64,000 nt of DNA, taken from Stentor roeselii. Taxonomy: Eukaryota > Ciliophora > Heterotrichea > Heterotrichida > Stentoridae. Where the stretch lies: the NCBI GenBank assembly GCA_006503475.1, contig RSEH01000179.1, positions 1-64,000 on the forward strand, given 5' to 3'. The translations under genes were made by a program, and so were the position numbers. The notes under the pieces were generated by a model that saw nothing but the letters and a program-made list of their open reading frames with translations, searched no databases and was not told the origin of the DNA. Below are positions 45,485-55,159 of the stretch, one piece after another; positions within the stretch are counted from its first letter, which is position 1, and every line of letters begins with the position of its first letter.

Positions 45485-46981
45485 ATGGGAAATCTTTGTG
45501 GAAGAAATGAGGTTCAAAGACCTGTTCCTATTGCTGATAAGAAACTCTCGTTGAGAAATGTGATTTATTCTATGAAGAAAAGTCCGAAGGTTTTGTATAA
45601 CAATAAGAGAATTATTGGAAAGGGTACTAGTAGTTGTGTTTATCTTGTTGAAAATAAAAAGACAATGCAGCAAAGAGCGCTTAAAGAAGTTCATAAGTCT
45701 ACTGTTGACTTTACATCGCGTAATTCGCTTAGTGATGAAATGATGATTTTGAGCTCGCTGGTCTGTATTATTTAGGATCACCCAAATATTGTCCGCGTTT
45801 TTGAAATCATAGACACAAGCAACTTCATTTACATAACATCCGAGTACTTAGGAGGTGGTGTATTACTTGAAATGCTATCAGAAGCCAACACTATCTCCGA
45901 AGACGAAGCCTGCGAGTACATGTTTGACCTGCTTTGCGCAATAAACTACTGCCACCAAAAAGGAATCATTCACTCAGACCTAAAGCCAGAGAACCTTTTA
46001 TTCACTCAAAGCAAATTCAAGAAAGAAATAGTTAAAATAAACGATTTCAGCACATCACGATTAGCACTTAACAGCTCAAACAAGCAATCTCAACTCTCAG
46101 GAACAGTAAGTTTAATTCAGATCTTTTATATGTCGCCTGAGCAACTTCAAGGCCAGGTTTCGACCAAGTCGGATATTTGGAGTCTTGGAGTCATACTTTA
46201 CATGATGCTGAGTAAGCAATAAGAAGCTGGGAAACCTCCTTTTATTGGAGACTCGATTGAAAACACAGCTGATCAGATTATTTCACAGCCGGTTGACGTT
46301 GAAGAAGAAAACCTTGTCAATGTAAGCAATCAGGTCAAAGACCTAATGGAAAAAATGATGAACAAGGATCCTGAACTAAGACCATCCGCTGAAGAAGCAT
46401 TAAAAGCGCCATGGTTCCAAAAACTTCCAAACAAAAAGCCAGAAAACATTTTCTGTGAAAATTTATTAAAAAACTTGATTAGTTTCACAGTAATCAATAC
46501 AAAGTCTCTTCCAAGGATCGTGAAAGCTTTGCTAAGAGTGATTTGTTACCACAACACTGAAGTGAATAATCATCCTGAAGTAATCGAGTTTTTCAAGCAC
46601 ATTGACAGGAACCACAGCGGAGACATCTCAGTGGAAGACCTGGCGTTCGCTTTTAACGACTCTGACCTGAAACAAGATGCGAAGAAATTGATGGAACAAT
46701 TAAATGTCGAATCAGGAGAAACTTTGACTTATTCTGACTTTGTAGTCGCTACAGTCGACTGGCAAAGTGAGTTAAAACTCGAATTTTTCAGTAATATTCT
46801 TGAACTCCCTTCTTCTGGGAATATTACTTTGCAAGACTTAAAGAAAATCTTGCTGAACTTAGAGGAACATGAACTGAACTCGTTCTTTTCTTTGATGACG
46901 AAAGAGAAAAAAGGAATTATTTCAATAAGTCAGCTTTTCGAGTACATCAAGTCGTCGATAGCTGCACATAAAAGGGTTTAA
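45485..46981 (+). CDS. CDPK-like kinase with altered HRD and DFG motifs
   Basis: Four exons (introns 45761-45775, 46106-46120 and 46212-46226) encode 483 residues: an MGNLCG N-terminus (myristoylation), a kinase domain (~45-300) and a C-terminal EF-hand region. The Gly loop (GKGTSSCVY) and Lys (RALKEV) are kept, but HRD is HSD (HSDLKPEN) and DFG is DFS (NDFSTSR). The catalytic Asp and metal-binding Asp remain, so weak activity is possible, but the pattern is that of a degenerate kinase. Only one EF-hand is canonical (DRNHSGDISVEDL); the other three are degraded. Compare the fully canonical CDPK at 15130. The start at 45485 follows the upstream stop by 13 nt. Confidence 0.9.
45761..45775 (+). 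other. 15-nt spliceosomal intron
   Basis: GTCTGTATTATTTAG has an unusual GTC 5' site and A at position 10. Removal restores SSL|DHPNIVRVFE, a universal kinase segment. Confidence 0.92.
46106..46120 (+). other. 15-nt spliceosomal intron without a stop
   Basis: GTAAGTTTAATTCAG has A at position 10. It is a multiple of three with no in-frame stop, so retention would add five residues in the activation segment (SGT|IFYMSPEQ). Kinase alignment argues for removal. Confidence 0.85.
46212..46226 (+). other. 15-nt spliceosomal intron
   Basis: GTAAGCAATAAGAAG has A at position 10 and an in-frame TAA. Splicing restores MLTGKPPF. Confidence 0.92.
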
Positions 46982-47009
46982 CAACAAAATAAATAAAATA
47001 AATAATCTC

Positions 47010-47561
47010 ATGTTTTTTGAGCTCAAAAGCCAGAATCATTCCAAGCGAAAGTCTCAGAAAACACTTCCAAGTTCTTATTCCAAGCTGCTTAACTCAAAAG
47101 ACTCTGCCGCTTCATTCACCAAGTGCAACTCATCAGGTAATCTTTCTCGCTTCAAGCAAAAAAAATCAGTTTTAACTTACTACCTAACACCCAAAAAGCC
47201 ACCCGACCATCAAACCTTTCAGAAACCTTTACAATCAACATCATTAAAAGTCATTCATCAATCTCCACTATTTCAACACCCTGGAACTTTTCAGTCTTCA
47301 GGAAGTCGTTCAACTTCATCAATGATATGCAAGTCACGTCCTTCATTTGTGGAACCTGAACCAATAAATTCTTTAATTCCTTATCATTCAGTTCAAAGTC
47401 CAAAAGACGATCAAGAAATTTACAAGTTTCCTTTGTTACGAGACAAGCAAAGTAAAAGATTCAGTTTTAACCTGAACAATCCTAATTTTTTTACAGTCAA
47501 GTCTCCTGTTTCGACCTTTCCAGCGACTCTTCAAGTCGATGCGAAACTTTTGGCAGAATAG
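47010..47561 (+). CDS. hypothetical Ser/Lys-rich disordered protein
   Basis: A 183-residue protein, rich in Ser, Lys, Pro, Gln and Phe, with no recognised domain. Repeated SP, KKP and FQxP snippets suggest a phosphorylated, unstructured protein. It begins 28 nt after the kinase gene on the same strand and ends 34 nt before CYB5D1. Coding status rests on the open frame with the same codon style as the neighbours. Confidence 0.6.
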   Translation: MFFELKSQNHSKRKSQKTLPSSYSKLLNSKDSAASFTKCNSSGNLSRFKQKKSVLTYYLTPKKPPDHQTFQKPLQSTSLKVIHQSPLFQHPGTFQSSGSRSTSSMICKSRPSFVEPEPINSLIPYHSVQSPKDDQEIYKFPLLRDKQSKRFSFNLNNPNFFTVKSPVSTFPATLQVDAKLLAE

Positions 47562-47595
47562 TTTTTCAGTTCATTTCAAGTGATTTTTCTAATAA

Positions 47596-48276
47596 ATGGT
47601 CGATCGTTCAAAGTACCTCATGAAGCCATACAAAAAGCGGAATTATTATATTCCTGAAGATATTGAAGTTCATTGCACTGCTGTGGACTGTTGGGTGTCT
47701 ATTTTTAACAAAGTCTTGGACCTCTCTGTTCTTTTATTTGATCATAGAGGTGACCCGTTATGTTGGCCGATTATCCAGGCAGCTGGGACGGACATTTCGC
47801 ACTGGTTTGATAAAGAAACAGGCGACCCCAAGACATTTATTGATCCTGTTTCTAACTTAAAAACTGTCTTCTGCCCCTTCGGACGATACCTTCATGTGCC
47901 TCCAGTGGACCCATCAGGTCACTTCGACATGGACTTCAAGACTCCCTGGTGGAAAGACAAGACATTCGAGATCGGTTTACTAAGCGAGAAGCCTCGAAAG
48001 ATCTCAATAGTAAACATGTTAAGCAAGACTCAAGACATAATCGAAGTAGCAAAAGAAGAGACAATGACTGAAATCCTCGACCGTTACCTTCCCTACAACG
48101 ACCACGCTGCGAGTTACACTTGGAAGATCCTCGGACGACCTTTAGACATGGACCTGACGCTAGAAGACAACGGTATCGAGGACTACGCTGACGAGTTTAA
48201 CACCCTGGAGATCGACGACAACCTGTACATTCCAACAATCCACCTGTACTTCAACGACGACCTGACCGTTAGGTAA
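47596..48276 (+). CDS. CYB5D1: cytochrome b5 domain-containing protein 1 (CYB5D1)
   Basis: The 226 residues match the conserved ciliary protein CYB5D1 end to end. The cytochrome-b5-like domain (~18-110) starts with IEVHCTAVDCWVSIFNKVLD and continues through IQAAGTDISHWFD and GRYLHVPPV. The second, ubiquitin-like half carries WWKDKTFEIGLL, TMTEILDRYLPYNDHAASYT and GRPLDMDLTLEDNGI. In other ciliates and animals this protein associates with radial spokes and affects ciliary beating in a redox-linked way. The haem-binding His of the HWF segment is present, whereas the first b5 His is not obvious, so haem binding may be unusual. It ends 11 nt from the convergent gene. Confidence 0.92.
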   Translation: MVDRSKYLMKPYKKRNYYIPEDIEVHCTAVDCWVSIFNKVLDLSVLLFDHRGDPLCWPIIQAAGTDISHWFDKETGDPKTFIDPVSNLKTVFCPFGRYLHVPPVDPSGHFDMDFKTPWWKDKTFEIGLLSEKPRKISIVNMLSKTQDIIEVAKEETMTEILDRYLPYNDHAASYTWKILGRPLDMDLTLEDNGIEDYADEFNTLEIDDNLYIPTIHLYFNDDLTVR

Positions 48277-48287
48277 TAGATTTGTCA

Positions 48288-49940
48288 TTAACAGAGAATT
48301 ATATCCAGGAACCGGTTCCAGTCTGTCGGCTTATGTCGATGCAGCTCAATCGCCAGGTACTTGATTTTATTCACTGTCCCGTCCAAGTTGTCAAACTTGC
48401 TGTCGAGCACCTGTGACCTAAAACTTCCATCAATATTTTCCCCTAAAGCCACCATTGTCACCAGCTCGATATACTCAGGGACTGAAGAAGCTGCAAGTTT
48501 TCCTAACTTATAAGAACGCTTAAGACGCTTCCACATTCCTCCTACATTTTCAGTCTCATCAAATATTGGGGAACAGAAACTTTTACAGATTCCACGGTCT
48601 TGCTCTTCAAGTGCCTTGATTATCATCAAGGCTGGAATACTTACAAATAATTCACTGTCTGAACATTCAAGTTGCTCTTTAAAGACCTGGTATTTTGAAC
48701 CTGTTGACTCGATCAGGTTGGAGAGGAAGACAAGTTGATTACATTTTTTACTGTTGAGGAAGTAAATCTTTCCACGTTCCCAGCTGCTTTCGAATCGCAT
48801 CAGGGCTTCGACTAGTTCTGGATTGTTTTTTAACTGAGGGTCGACGATCTCTATGTTTTGGGAGTATTTTCGGAAGAGGCAACGAAGGGAGTGAAAAGAT
48901 TGTTTTATTTTTTCAGCTAAGTTCCGGATGCATTGAGTTGGCGTGCTCATTCGACGGATAAGAGCTTCTGCTGCTTTTAAGATGTCGATGGTTAGATCGT
49001 CTCGGCCTTTGCCTTCGATGTTAGCCACTGAGTTGATCCTTCCGACGACAACTACAAATTTACTTTTAGCTTCCATTAATTCCAAGGAATCCAACATACT
49101 TCTAGAGTGTTCCTTGTAAATATTTTCAAGATTCGTGATATCCTGCTCGACTTGAATAGCTTCTTCAATAAACCTACGAGCATCAGATTCAATTGCCATA
49201 AGTTCATGAACGTAAAGTTGTTCAAATTCAACCCACAAGTTATCAAATTCTAGTAAAAAGTTACAGATTTCTTCTTTTATCTCCTTTACAGTCCCTGCAA
49301 GAGTTTCTTCAGTGATCCTATTATAAATTTCCTTCAACACAAACTGAACTTTAACAAATTTCTGAAATAAACAAGAGCCAGCATGCAAGACTTCAGCAGA
49401 AAAAACGTATTTTTCGCCGTTTACATATAAATAAGGAAAGCCTTCCTGGGCAGAGTCAAGAATTTCAGTGAGGTAACAAAGTGTGTTTTCTTTATAAAGT
49501 ACTCGGTAGGCCTTGGAGAACTTGTTTCGATAATCCCGAGATGCACAAGGGACTTTAAAGACTTCACTAAGCTTTTCTAGTTGATTTAAAAGCTTTTTAC
49601 ACGCCCTTTGGCCCTGTTCCGAGTCCAGGTCGTATTTTTGGTCGGTTCGGAGGAAGAGCTGACTGGCGCAAATGACGGTGTGTTCAAGTAATAAATAGTC
49701 AGAACTACGGCGGAACTCTTCCAGGTCAGTCAATGGACGAGGAGGCGCCGTCGACGCTCGAAGTGTCAGGTACTTCGAAGAATACTCAGTCAATTCTTCT
49801 TTATCAGAATTGCTTTGGTAATTGTCTTCTTCTGGCTCGGAGGAATTTATCGACAGGTCTGGAAGCTCTTCACTTTGGTCTTGAAAAGACGAGTAAGTCG
49901 ATGTCGGGTTCTCTGCGATTCCAAATGAATAACTGGACAT
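48288..49940 (-). CDS. large helical protein, unknown
   Basis: A 550-residue protein that I do not recognise. The first ~90 residues are acidic, Ser-rich and probably disordered. The rest is predicted to be helical and folded with many aromatic and Cys residues, without transmembrane segments and with few long coiled coils (~215-280). The start at 49940 gives MSSYSFGIAENP in the usual local context; an in-frame ATG at 49967 would add nine hydrophobic residues but overlaps the divergent lipase gene. The two start codons are separated by 13 nt. Co-expression with the lipase is likely from this arrangement. Confidence 0.7.
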   Translation of the reverse strand: MSSYSFGIAENPTSTYSSFQDQSEELPDLSINSSEPEEDNYQSNSDKEELTEYSSKYLTLRASTAPPRPLTDLEEFRRSSDYLLLEHTVICASQLFLRTDQKYDLDSEQGQRACKKLLNQLEKLSEVFKVPCASRDYRNKFSKAYRVLYKENTLCYLTEILDSAQEGFPYLYVNGEKYVFSAEVLHAGSCLFQKFVKVQFVLKEIYNRITEETLAGTVKEIKEEICNFLLEFDNLWVEFEQLYVHELMAIESDARRFIEEAIQVEQDITNLENIYKEHSRSMLDSLELMEAKSKFVVVVGRINSVANIEGKGRDDLTIDILKAAEALIRRMSTPTQCIRNLAEKIKQSFHSLRCLFRKYSQNIEIVDPQLKNNPELVEALMRFESSWERGKIYFLNSKKCNQLVFLSNLIESTGSKYQVFKEQLECSDSELFVSIPALMIIKALEEQDRGICKSFCSPIFDETENVGGMWKRLKRSYKLGKLAASSVPEYIELVTMVALGENIDGSFRSQVLDSKFDNLDGTVNKIKYLAIELHRHKPTDWNRFLDIILC

Positions 49941-49953
49941 AAATTTAAATAAT
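49941..49953. promoter_or_regulatory. 13-nt divergent spacer
   Basis: AAATTTAAATAAT is the entire distance between the start codons of the 48288-49940 gene and the lipase gene. It is pure A/T. Confidence 0.4.
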
Positions 49954-51540
49954 ATGCAAAAAATCAAAGAAAATACTTATAAAGTCGTCTCGGCTTCTGC
50001 TGCAACTTTAGATACTATCGGAAAACCTGCTGTGAAACTTTCACATCAAATTATGATTGAAGGAAGTAATGACTTGGAAAATTCGATTGAACAGTTCTTG
50101 GAAAATGTGGAAGGAAACTGGTATAGTCCTTCGAAAATTGTTCCTTATTTGAAAAAAGCTAATTCTGCTGTTCAGAAACTTACAAGGACGAGTATTTCGA
50201 AGAGTTATGAGGATTATATGGGAGTTGTTTGTAGCTTTGAATCGTTTTTAACTGCTGAGCAGAAGGATTTGGAAGATAGTTTGAGTAGAAGTGGCTCGAG
50301 AGTGCATCATGAATGGGTCTTTTCTCAGGAAAATAGGAAGACTACTAAGGAACTTGTGGGAATTGTTAAGAAAATTACGAAGGATTTGAAAAATGTTAGT
50401 TTTGGAAAGATTTGGAAATATTTGATGACTTTTATTGTCTTACAGAAAGTTGGAAGAGCTCTGGGAAGGGTTGAGAATGTTGAGCCTTTGGGTGGAGGAG
50501 TTTTAGAAGTGTGTCGATTGATGAAGTACTTTTCCAGGTACTCTGTTGCGGTGTATGGGAACTACCTGGTTTCATTGATAGTTAAAAAGAACTTGAAGGA
50601 CTTTATTTTAAGTCACTCAGAAGAACAGGTCTTTTGTGAGTATTTAGGATTAAATGAGAAATTTCTGATTTATTCTCATATCAAGTCAAGGAAAAATATC
50701 CCAGGTCACTGCATCAGTATTGATATGGCTAACCAGGCTGTTGTTGTCACTTTAAGAGGAACTCAGTCGCTTTTTGATTGCATGACGGACCTTAAAAGTG
50801 ATTATGACTTGTTCGAACTAATCCTTCCGGGCAACAATAGTCTAATTCAGGGTCAAGTTCATTCAGGAATAATGAACTCAGCACGTCAACTCGATGAAGA
50901 AATCAAGCTAATAGTCCTGAGCTGTTTAAATGAATGGAAAAATTTCTCCCTGGTCATTGTAGGACATTCCTTAGGAGCAGGTGTCGGTACCTGTCTTTGC
51001 TTGCTCTGGACAGGAGACAAGCTTTTTGAGCACATCCCCATAAAGACCTTCGCCTTTGCCCCGCCTCCAGTTGTAAGCCAATCTTTAAACGAAGCAATAA
51101 AAGACAGAGTCTTCAGCTGTGTCTACGGAAACGACATCGTTTGTCGACTTTCCATCGGGTCCATCAAAGACCTGGCCGCTGGTATTCTCGAGCTTCAAAA
51201 CTTAGAAAGACAAAAAATGTTAAATCCTGATGAAATCTATAGAAACTGGTTTCTAGACAATCCTCAATCTGAAGAAATTTTTGATGTTTATTCAAAAGTT
51301 ATGGAAAAAATGGTGAATGAAAAACTTGTTATTTGTGGAATGATTCTGCAAATTTTTAAGGAAGGGAAACATTCTGGATTTCATCATGTTGGGAATGGAG
51401 TTGCTGGGTTTGGATTCGGGTTTTGTGAGTGGAGGTCTTATCAGGAGATTGTTTTAGATAGGTCTTGCTTTTTGGATCATATGCCTGATACTTATGAAGA
51501 TGCTCTTGCGCATATGGTTTTAGATATTTCGAGGTTTTAA
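49954..51540 (+). CDS. class 3 lipase, diacylglycerol-lipase type
   Basis: This 528-residue alpha/beta hydrolase of the lipase class 3 family has the arrangement of sn1-specific DAG lipases. The nucleophile is Ser339 in VIVGHSLGAG, preceded by the oxyanion segment VVVTLRGTQSLFDCMTDL (~260-278). A catalytic Asp is likely in VYGNDIVCRL (~395), and the His is probably that of FHHVGNGVAG (~476). There are no N-terminal transmembrane helices, unlike DAGL-alpha; the N-terminal 200 residues are helical. The expected reaction is release of a fatty acid from diacylglycerol or a related lipid. It diverges from the helical unknown gene with a 13-nt gap between starts. Confidence 0.9.
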   Translation: MQKIKENTYKVVSASAATLDTIGKPAVKLSHQIMIEGSNDLENSIEQFLENVEGNWYSPSKIVPYLKKANSAVQKLTRTSISKSYEDYMGVVCSFESFLTAEQKDLEDSLSRSGSRVHHEWVFSQENRKTTKELVGIVKKITKDLKNVSFGKIWKYLMTFIVLQKVGRALGRVENVEPLGGGVLEVCRLMKYFSRYSVAVYGNYLVSLIVKKNLKDFILSHSEEQVFCEYLGLNEKFLIYSHIKSRKNIPGHCISIDMANQAVVVTLRGTQSLFDCMTDLKSDYDLFELILPGNNSLIQGQVHSGIMNSARQLDEEIKLIVLSCLNEWKNFSLVIVGHSLGAGVGTCLCLLWTGDKLFEHIPIKTFAFAPPPVVSQSLNEAIKDRVFSCVYGNDIVCRLSIGSIKDLAAGILELQNLERQKMLNPDEIYRNWFLDNPQSEEIFDVYSKVMEKMVNEKLVICGMILQIFKEGKHSGFHHVGNGVAGFGFGFCEWRSYQEIVLDRSCFLDHMPDTYEDALAHMVLDISRF

Positions 51541-51607
51541 GGTTTTAAGGGTTTTAAAGGATTTTTTTATTTTTTGGGGGATTATTTTTTTGGTTATTGG
51601 ATTGTAA

Positions 51608-51871
51608 ATGGAAAAAGAGAGGAGGGATAATCTTTTGAGGTATTTTACTCATCCTGCTGTTAAGTTTGACGGTGGAGGACGAGATTATTTGGAAAGGTTT
51701 ATTAAGAAATTTTTGGATTTTTTGATTAGGGTTTCGTTTTTTTATATGCAGAATAAGGATTTGACTCAATTGGATTCGCAGACTTTGAAACAGTGTTTTC
51801 AAAAGTTTCATGACTTCTATCAACTGTTTAAGAACTCTTCTTTTATGGATTCTGAAGAATTTTATAATTAA
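51608..51871 (+). CDS. small helical protein, possible histone fold
   Basis: An 87-residue frame starting with ATG in the usual A-rich context, 67 nt after the lipase stop. The central part (GGGRDYLERFIKKFLDFLIR, then a loop and LDSQTLKQCFQKFHDF) alternates helix, loop, strand and helix as in histone-fold proteins such as TAFs or CENP-type subunits, but I cannot match it to a specific one. It could also be a chance frame, since it lies at the edge of an AT-rich gap. Confidence 0.4.
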   Translation: MEKERRDNLLRYFTHPAVKFDGGGRDYLERFIKKFLDFLIRVSFFYMQNKDLTQLDSQTLKQCFQKFHDFYQLFKNSSFMDSEEFYN

Positions 51872-53652
51872 TTTTGAAATATTGTATTATTTAGATATAG
51901 ATAGTAGTAGTGTATCTTATTGAAAGGCTTTTTTCTATATCTTATAATAAATTTATATTTATTTTCTGATATATGAGGTATTTAAGTCTTTAATAATTTC
52001 TCTGAGTTTATTCATGAATTTTTAATTAATTATAATTTTTATCATCCTTTTTAAATTAGTGCTGCACTGGCTTATATTTGAAAAAATATGTTTTTTGTAC
52101 TCATTATCTCAAAGGTTTATTGATTAATAGAAAACTGTAAATCAATTTTAAAGTAAGTATGGTTTACTTTAAAAGCGTTTGAGATTCATTAGTAAGGTCC
52201 ATAATATCGATTTCTAGTTGATATTTTTCAAATATTATTAAGGCAGATCCTCATGCATATTTCATCATCTTGACTTAAATATGAATATTTTTTATTTGAT
52301 ACTAATATAAAAAATTAATAAATCAATCTATACCAATCTTTCATAATTTGAGTTTTTTAGAATATTGTAAATTGATGTTAGGGCTTCTTATTAAATTATA
52401 GCCCAAACATATAAAATATCGCTTCACTAGTCTGTAATCTTTAATTTTAAGATAAAGCAATTATCATATTAAAAATTAATCTCTATATTATTTTTTCTAA
52501 TTCTATCAACAGCCAGATATCAAAATTTTATATATTTTTAAATATGAAAATCAGTTTCATAAATTACGAGTTATGTGTGGTTTTATTTAATAAAAATATA
52601 AAATTAAAACCAATTTTATAAGTTGAGCCCAAGGAGAGACAAATTTTTTACTTCAATATTCCATATTCTTAAATTTACATTTATATAAATAATTAAGTTT
52701 CGATAATTTTTAAATTATTTAAAATTAAGATTGACATAATTCCTGATTAAGAAATAAGTTAAAAAATATTAATATCTTTTTATAAATATGCTACAAGTTG
52801 ATATATACATTTGAAATTTTTCAGTTATAAAGTTCTAAATTTCTAAATTATGCAAAAACATTTAACTTCGATTGCTATAAAATAAAGTTTCTAATTGAAA
52901 TTCATTATAATTGCGAAAGTTTTATTTTAATTTATTATTATAAAATTATATAATCAATTAAATCATTTTTATTTCATTTCGAGTTTATTTAATAGCTTTC
53001 TTTATTATTTGAAATATTGTTTATAGTAACTAGTTTCCGGGTCTTTTTCAAAATCCTTAGTAAAGTTATATGTATAGACCTAACTACTTGCATTATTAGA
53101 TACATAAATCAAAATTTTTCTTCATAATAAAACCATTGATCTAAAATATAAAATAAATGATGATAATAAAAGCTTTAACTCAAGTCCATATAAAAATAAT
53201 TATAATAAATGTTTTGATGTTTCATATTAAACGACTGTTAAACAAATAAGGTTTTTTTAGTAATGAAGAAGACATATGAACTAAATTCCCTTATCGTACT
53301 TTATTATCAAACTACAGTTTCTAAGTAATCCAAGTTAATAATTGTCTCGGTGTTTAAGGAAAAAACTCGGCTATATCAGCACCTTAACCCAGTTTCTTGC
53401 TTTATTTATATAAATTCAGTTGATTGGGATTTTTTATTTTTATAATAATCGGAAATTTTCAGTAGATAATAAAAAATTATAAAAACTTGAATATTCATAT
53501 ACAAACTACACTGTTTTGTTTATAGTTATATATTTCAGATAAAAATCTAGTGGGTGAAAGAAGATTATCTTAAAAAATATAAACATTTAAAGCTTCATCA
53601 TTAATAACGCACTACCTTTCATACAAATTCAACTAAAAACTCATCCTTTTAA
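51872..53652. other. AT-rich intergenic region
   Basis: About 1.8 kb of very AT-rich sequence between a + strand gene and the 3' end of a minus-strand gene. No frame, RNA gene or tandem repeat is recognisable. A GC-richer patch at 53340-53410 has a short inverted repeat (TTAAGG...CCTTAA), too weak to name. Confidence 0.6.
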
Positions 53653-55104
53653 CTAATTAAAAGAGAACTTGATATTATTATCAGGAACAGGGTTAATCCA
53701 TTTGAATTTTCCCTGATAAGACGATTTCCAGTCATTTTGACTGTTTCCAAGCCGATAATTATGTCTTTTTAAATAATCCTCTTGATTTCTTCTCTCACAT
53801 CTCGCAGTTTGATAATTATTTTTCATACTACTCGCCATTTTAACATCAACAGTTCCAGTTTTCCAATGAGTACTAAGCAAGTCAATTTTATGTCCTTTCA
53901 AAAAGTGGCTAGGGTCAGGTTGTCCTTCCCCATAATTTTTATGTTTAAAGTCATAAACAGGTCTTCCATCTCCAAGGCCATCATGATGATATCTCAACTT
54001 TTTCTCATAATTTGGGTCAAGTCGAACAGCTGGGGCAGGCTTTCCAGTCAAATTTTCATCATTCGTGGTATTATAGAACTGTTTTGAAACTCCTAAAATC
54101 ACATCACTTCTTAGTTCTTCATTTTTTGACAGTTTCGGGTTATTCACGCTTTGAGATCTATAATGATGGTTTTTTGAGTAGTTTGAAATGAAATTTTGTT
54201 TACTGTTTCCGAAAACCACGTGGTTTTCTTTCAAGTATCTTTCTTGGCTTCTTGGCTCGGCTTGGCTGTAGTTTAAACTTTCCTTTGAAGCTGATAAATA
54301 ATCAGGTTTTTCAGAGTTAAATGAAAAGTGAGAGTTTTTTAAATAGGTTAATTTTTCATCTGGTAAACCTTGCTTTGACATTAGATGGGAGTGAAAAGTT
54401 GAATACTCGGTATTCTTGTTGTTTTTCTTATCGTTTCCTAGGATAAAGTGCTCTCTTTTTAAGTTGTTTAGCTGATTTCCAATTAGACTTCCTGGAGGAC
54501 CTTGTTTTAAGAAGTATTGATTTTTTGTTGTTGATTGTTTTACTTCTGGATGAGTTCCTAATATGATGTGAGAATCTAATAAATTCTTCTCGATATCAAA
54601 AGGTTTTTCTCTTTCAACCTTTTTGAATTCTTTTTGCATTACACTAGCTTTTCCAAGTCGGTCAGTTCCCATTTCGAAATTCGTCCTTCTATTCCTCAAA
54701 GGAGTATTCGAAAACGACTCAATCCTACTCCTGCTATTATCTCTAATTTCATGACTGGTCAAATTAAACCTCATCTTCTGAGTGCCAAGTACGACACTAC
54801 TAGGATTAAGTTCTTTAATAAGCGGTTTAGGTTTAGGAGTTTCGACCTGATGCGGTCGATAATTCCTTCCAAATTCAGATCGACTTCTTCCAGCTTCCGA
54901 GCCTAACGTGAAATGCGAGGCCGTGCGACGGTTAGACCCGCCTCCTGGGGTAAAAGACGAGGACCTCGGCGTTAAAAGCGAGGTCTGAGTAGTCGAATAC
55001 CCATGACTCGTCCTTCCCAAGGCAAAGTGAGTTTTTTTGCTCTGATGTGCGAGTTGCAGTCGAGAGCGGTTGGATAAGAACTGTCCCTGCATTAAATTAT
55101 TCAA
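53653..55104 (-). CDS. HFxLG-repeat protein, probably ciliary
   Basis: A 483-residue protein composed of degenerate repeats of ~35-50 residues, each containing a core like [SH]-H-[FVI]-x-[LF]-G (THFALGRTSH, SHFTLGSEAG, SHIILGTHPE, EHFILGNDKK, NHVVFGNSKQ, RHNYRLGNSQ). Each core is followed by basic and Ser/Asn-rich linkers and often an S-x-Y/F motif. Short repeats of this kind with regular spacing are characteristic of microtubule inner proteins of ciliary doublets, which run along the lumen of the tubule. That role is inference by style, not by a family match. It is divergent from the 7-TM gene with 55 nt between starts. Confidence 0.8.
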   Translation of the reverse strand: MNNLMQGQFLSNRSRLQLAHQSKKTHFALGRTSHGYSTTQTSLLTPRSSSFTPGGGSNRRTASHFTLGSEAGRSRSEFGRNYRPHQVETPKPKPLIKELNPSSVVLGTQKMRFNLTSHEIRDNSRSRIESFSNTPLRNRRTNFEMGTDRLGKASVMQKEFKKVEREKPFDIEKNLLDSHIILGTHPEVKQSTTKNQYFLKQGPPGSLIGNQLNNLKREHFILGNDKKNNKNTEYSTFHSHLMSKQGLPDEKLTYLKNSHFSFNSEKPDYLSASKESLNYSQAEPRSQERYLKENHVVFGNSKQNFISNYSKNHHYRSQSVNNPKLSKNEELRSDVILGVSKQFYNTTNDENLTGKPAPAVRLDPNYEKKLRYHHDGLGDGRPVYDFKHKNYGEGQPDPSHFLKGHKIDLLSTHWKTGTVDVKMASSMKNNYQTARCERRNQEDYLKRHNYRLGNSQNDWKSSYQGKFKWINPVPDNNIKFSFN

Positions 55105-55159
55105 ATTAGCTGAAATTATCTAAAGATGAGAATTCTAACACCCAGCATCGGTTATAAAA
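55105..55159. promoter_or_regulatory. 55-nt divergent spacer
   Basis: This is the whole space between the start codons of the HFxLG-repeat gene and the 7-TM gene. It must serve as, or lie within, a bidirectional promoter. Confidence 0.3.
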
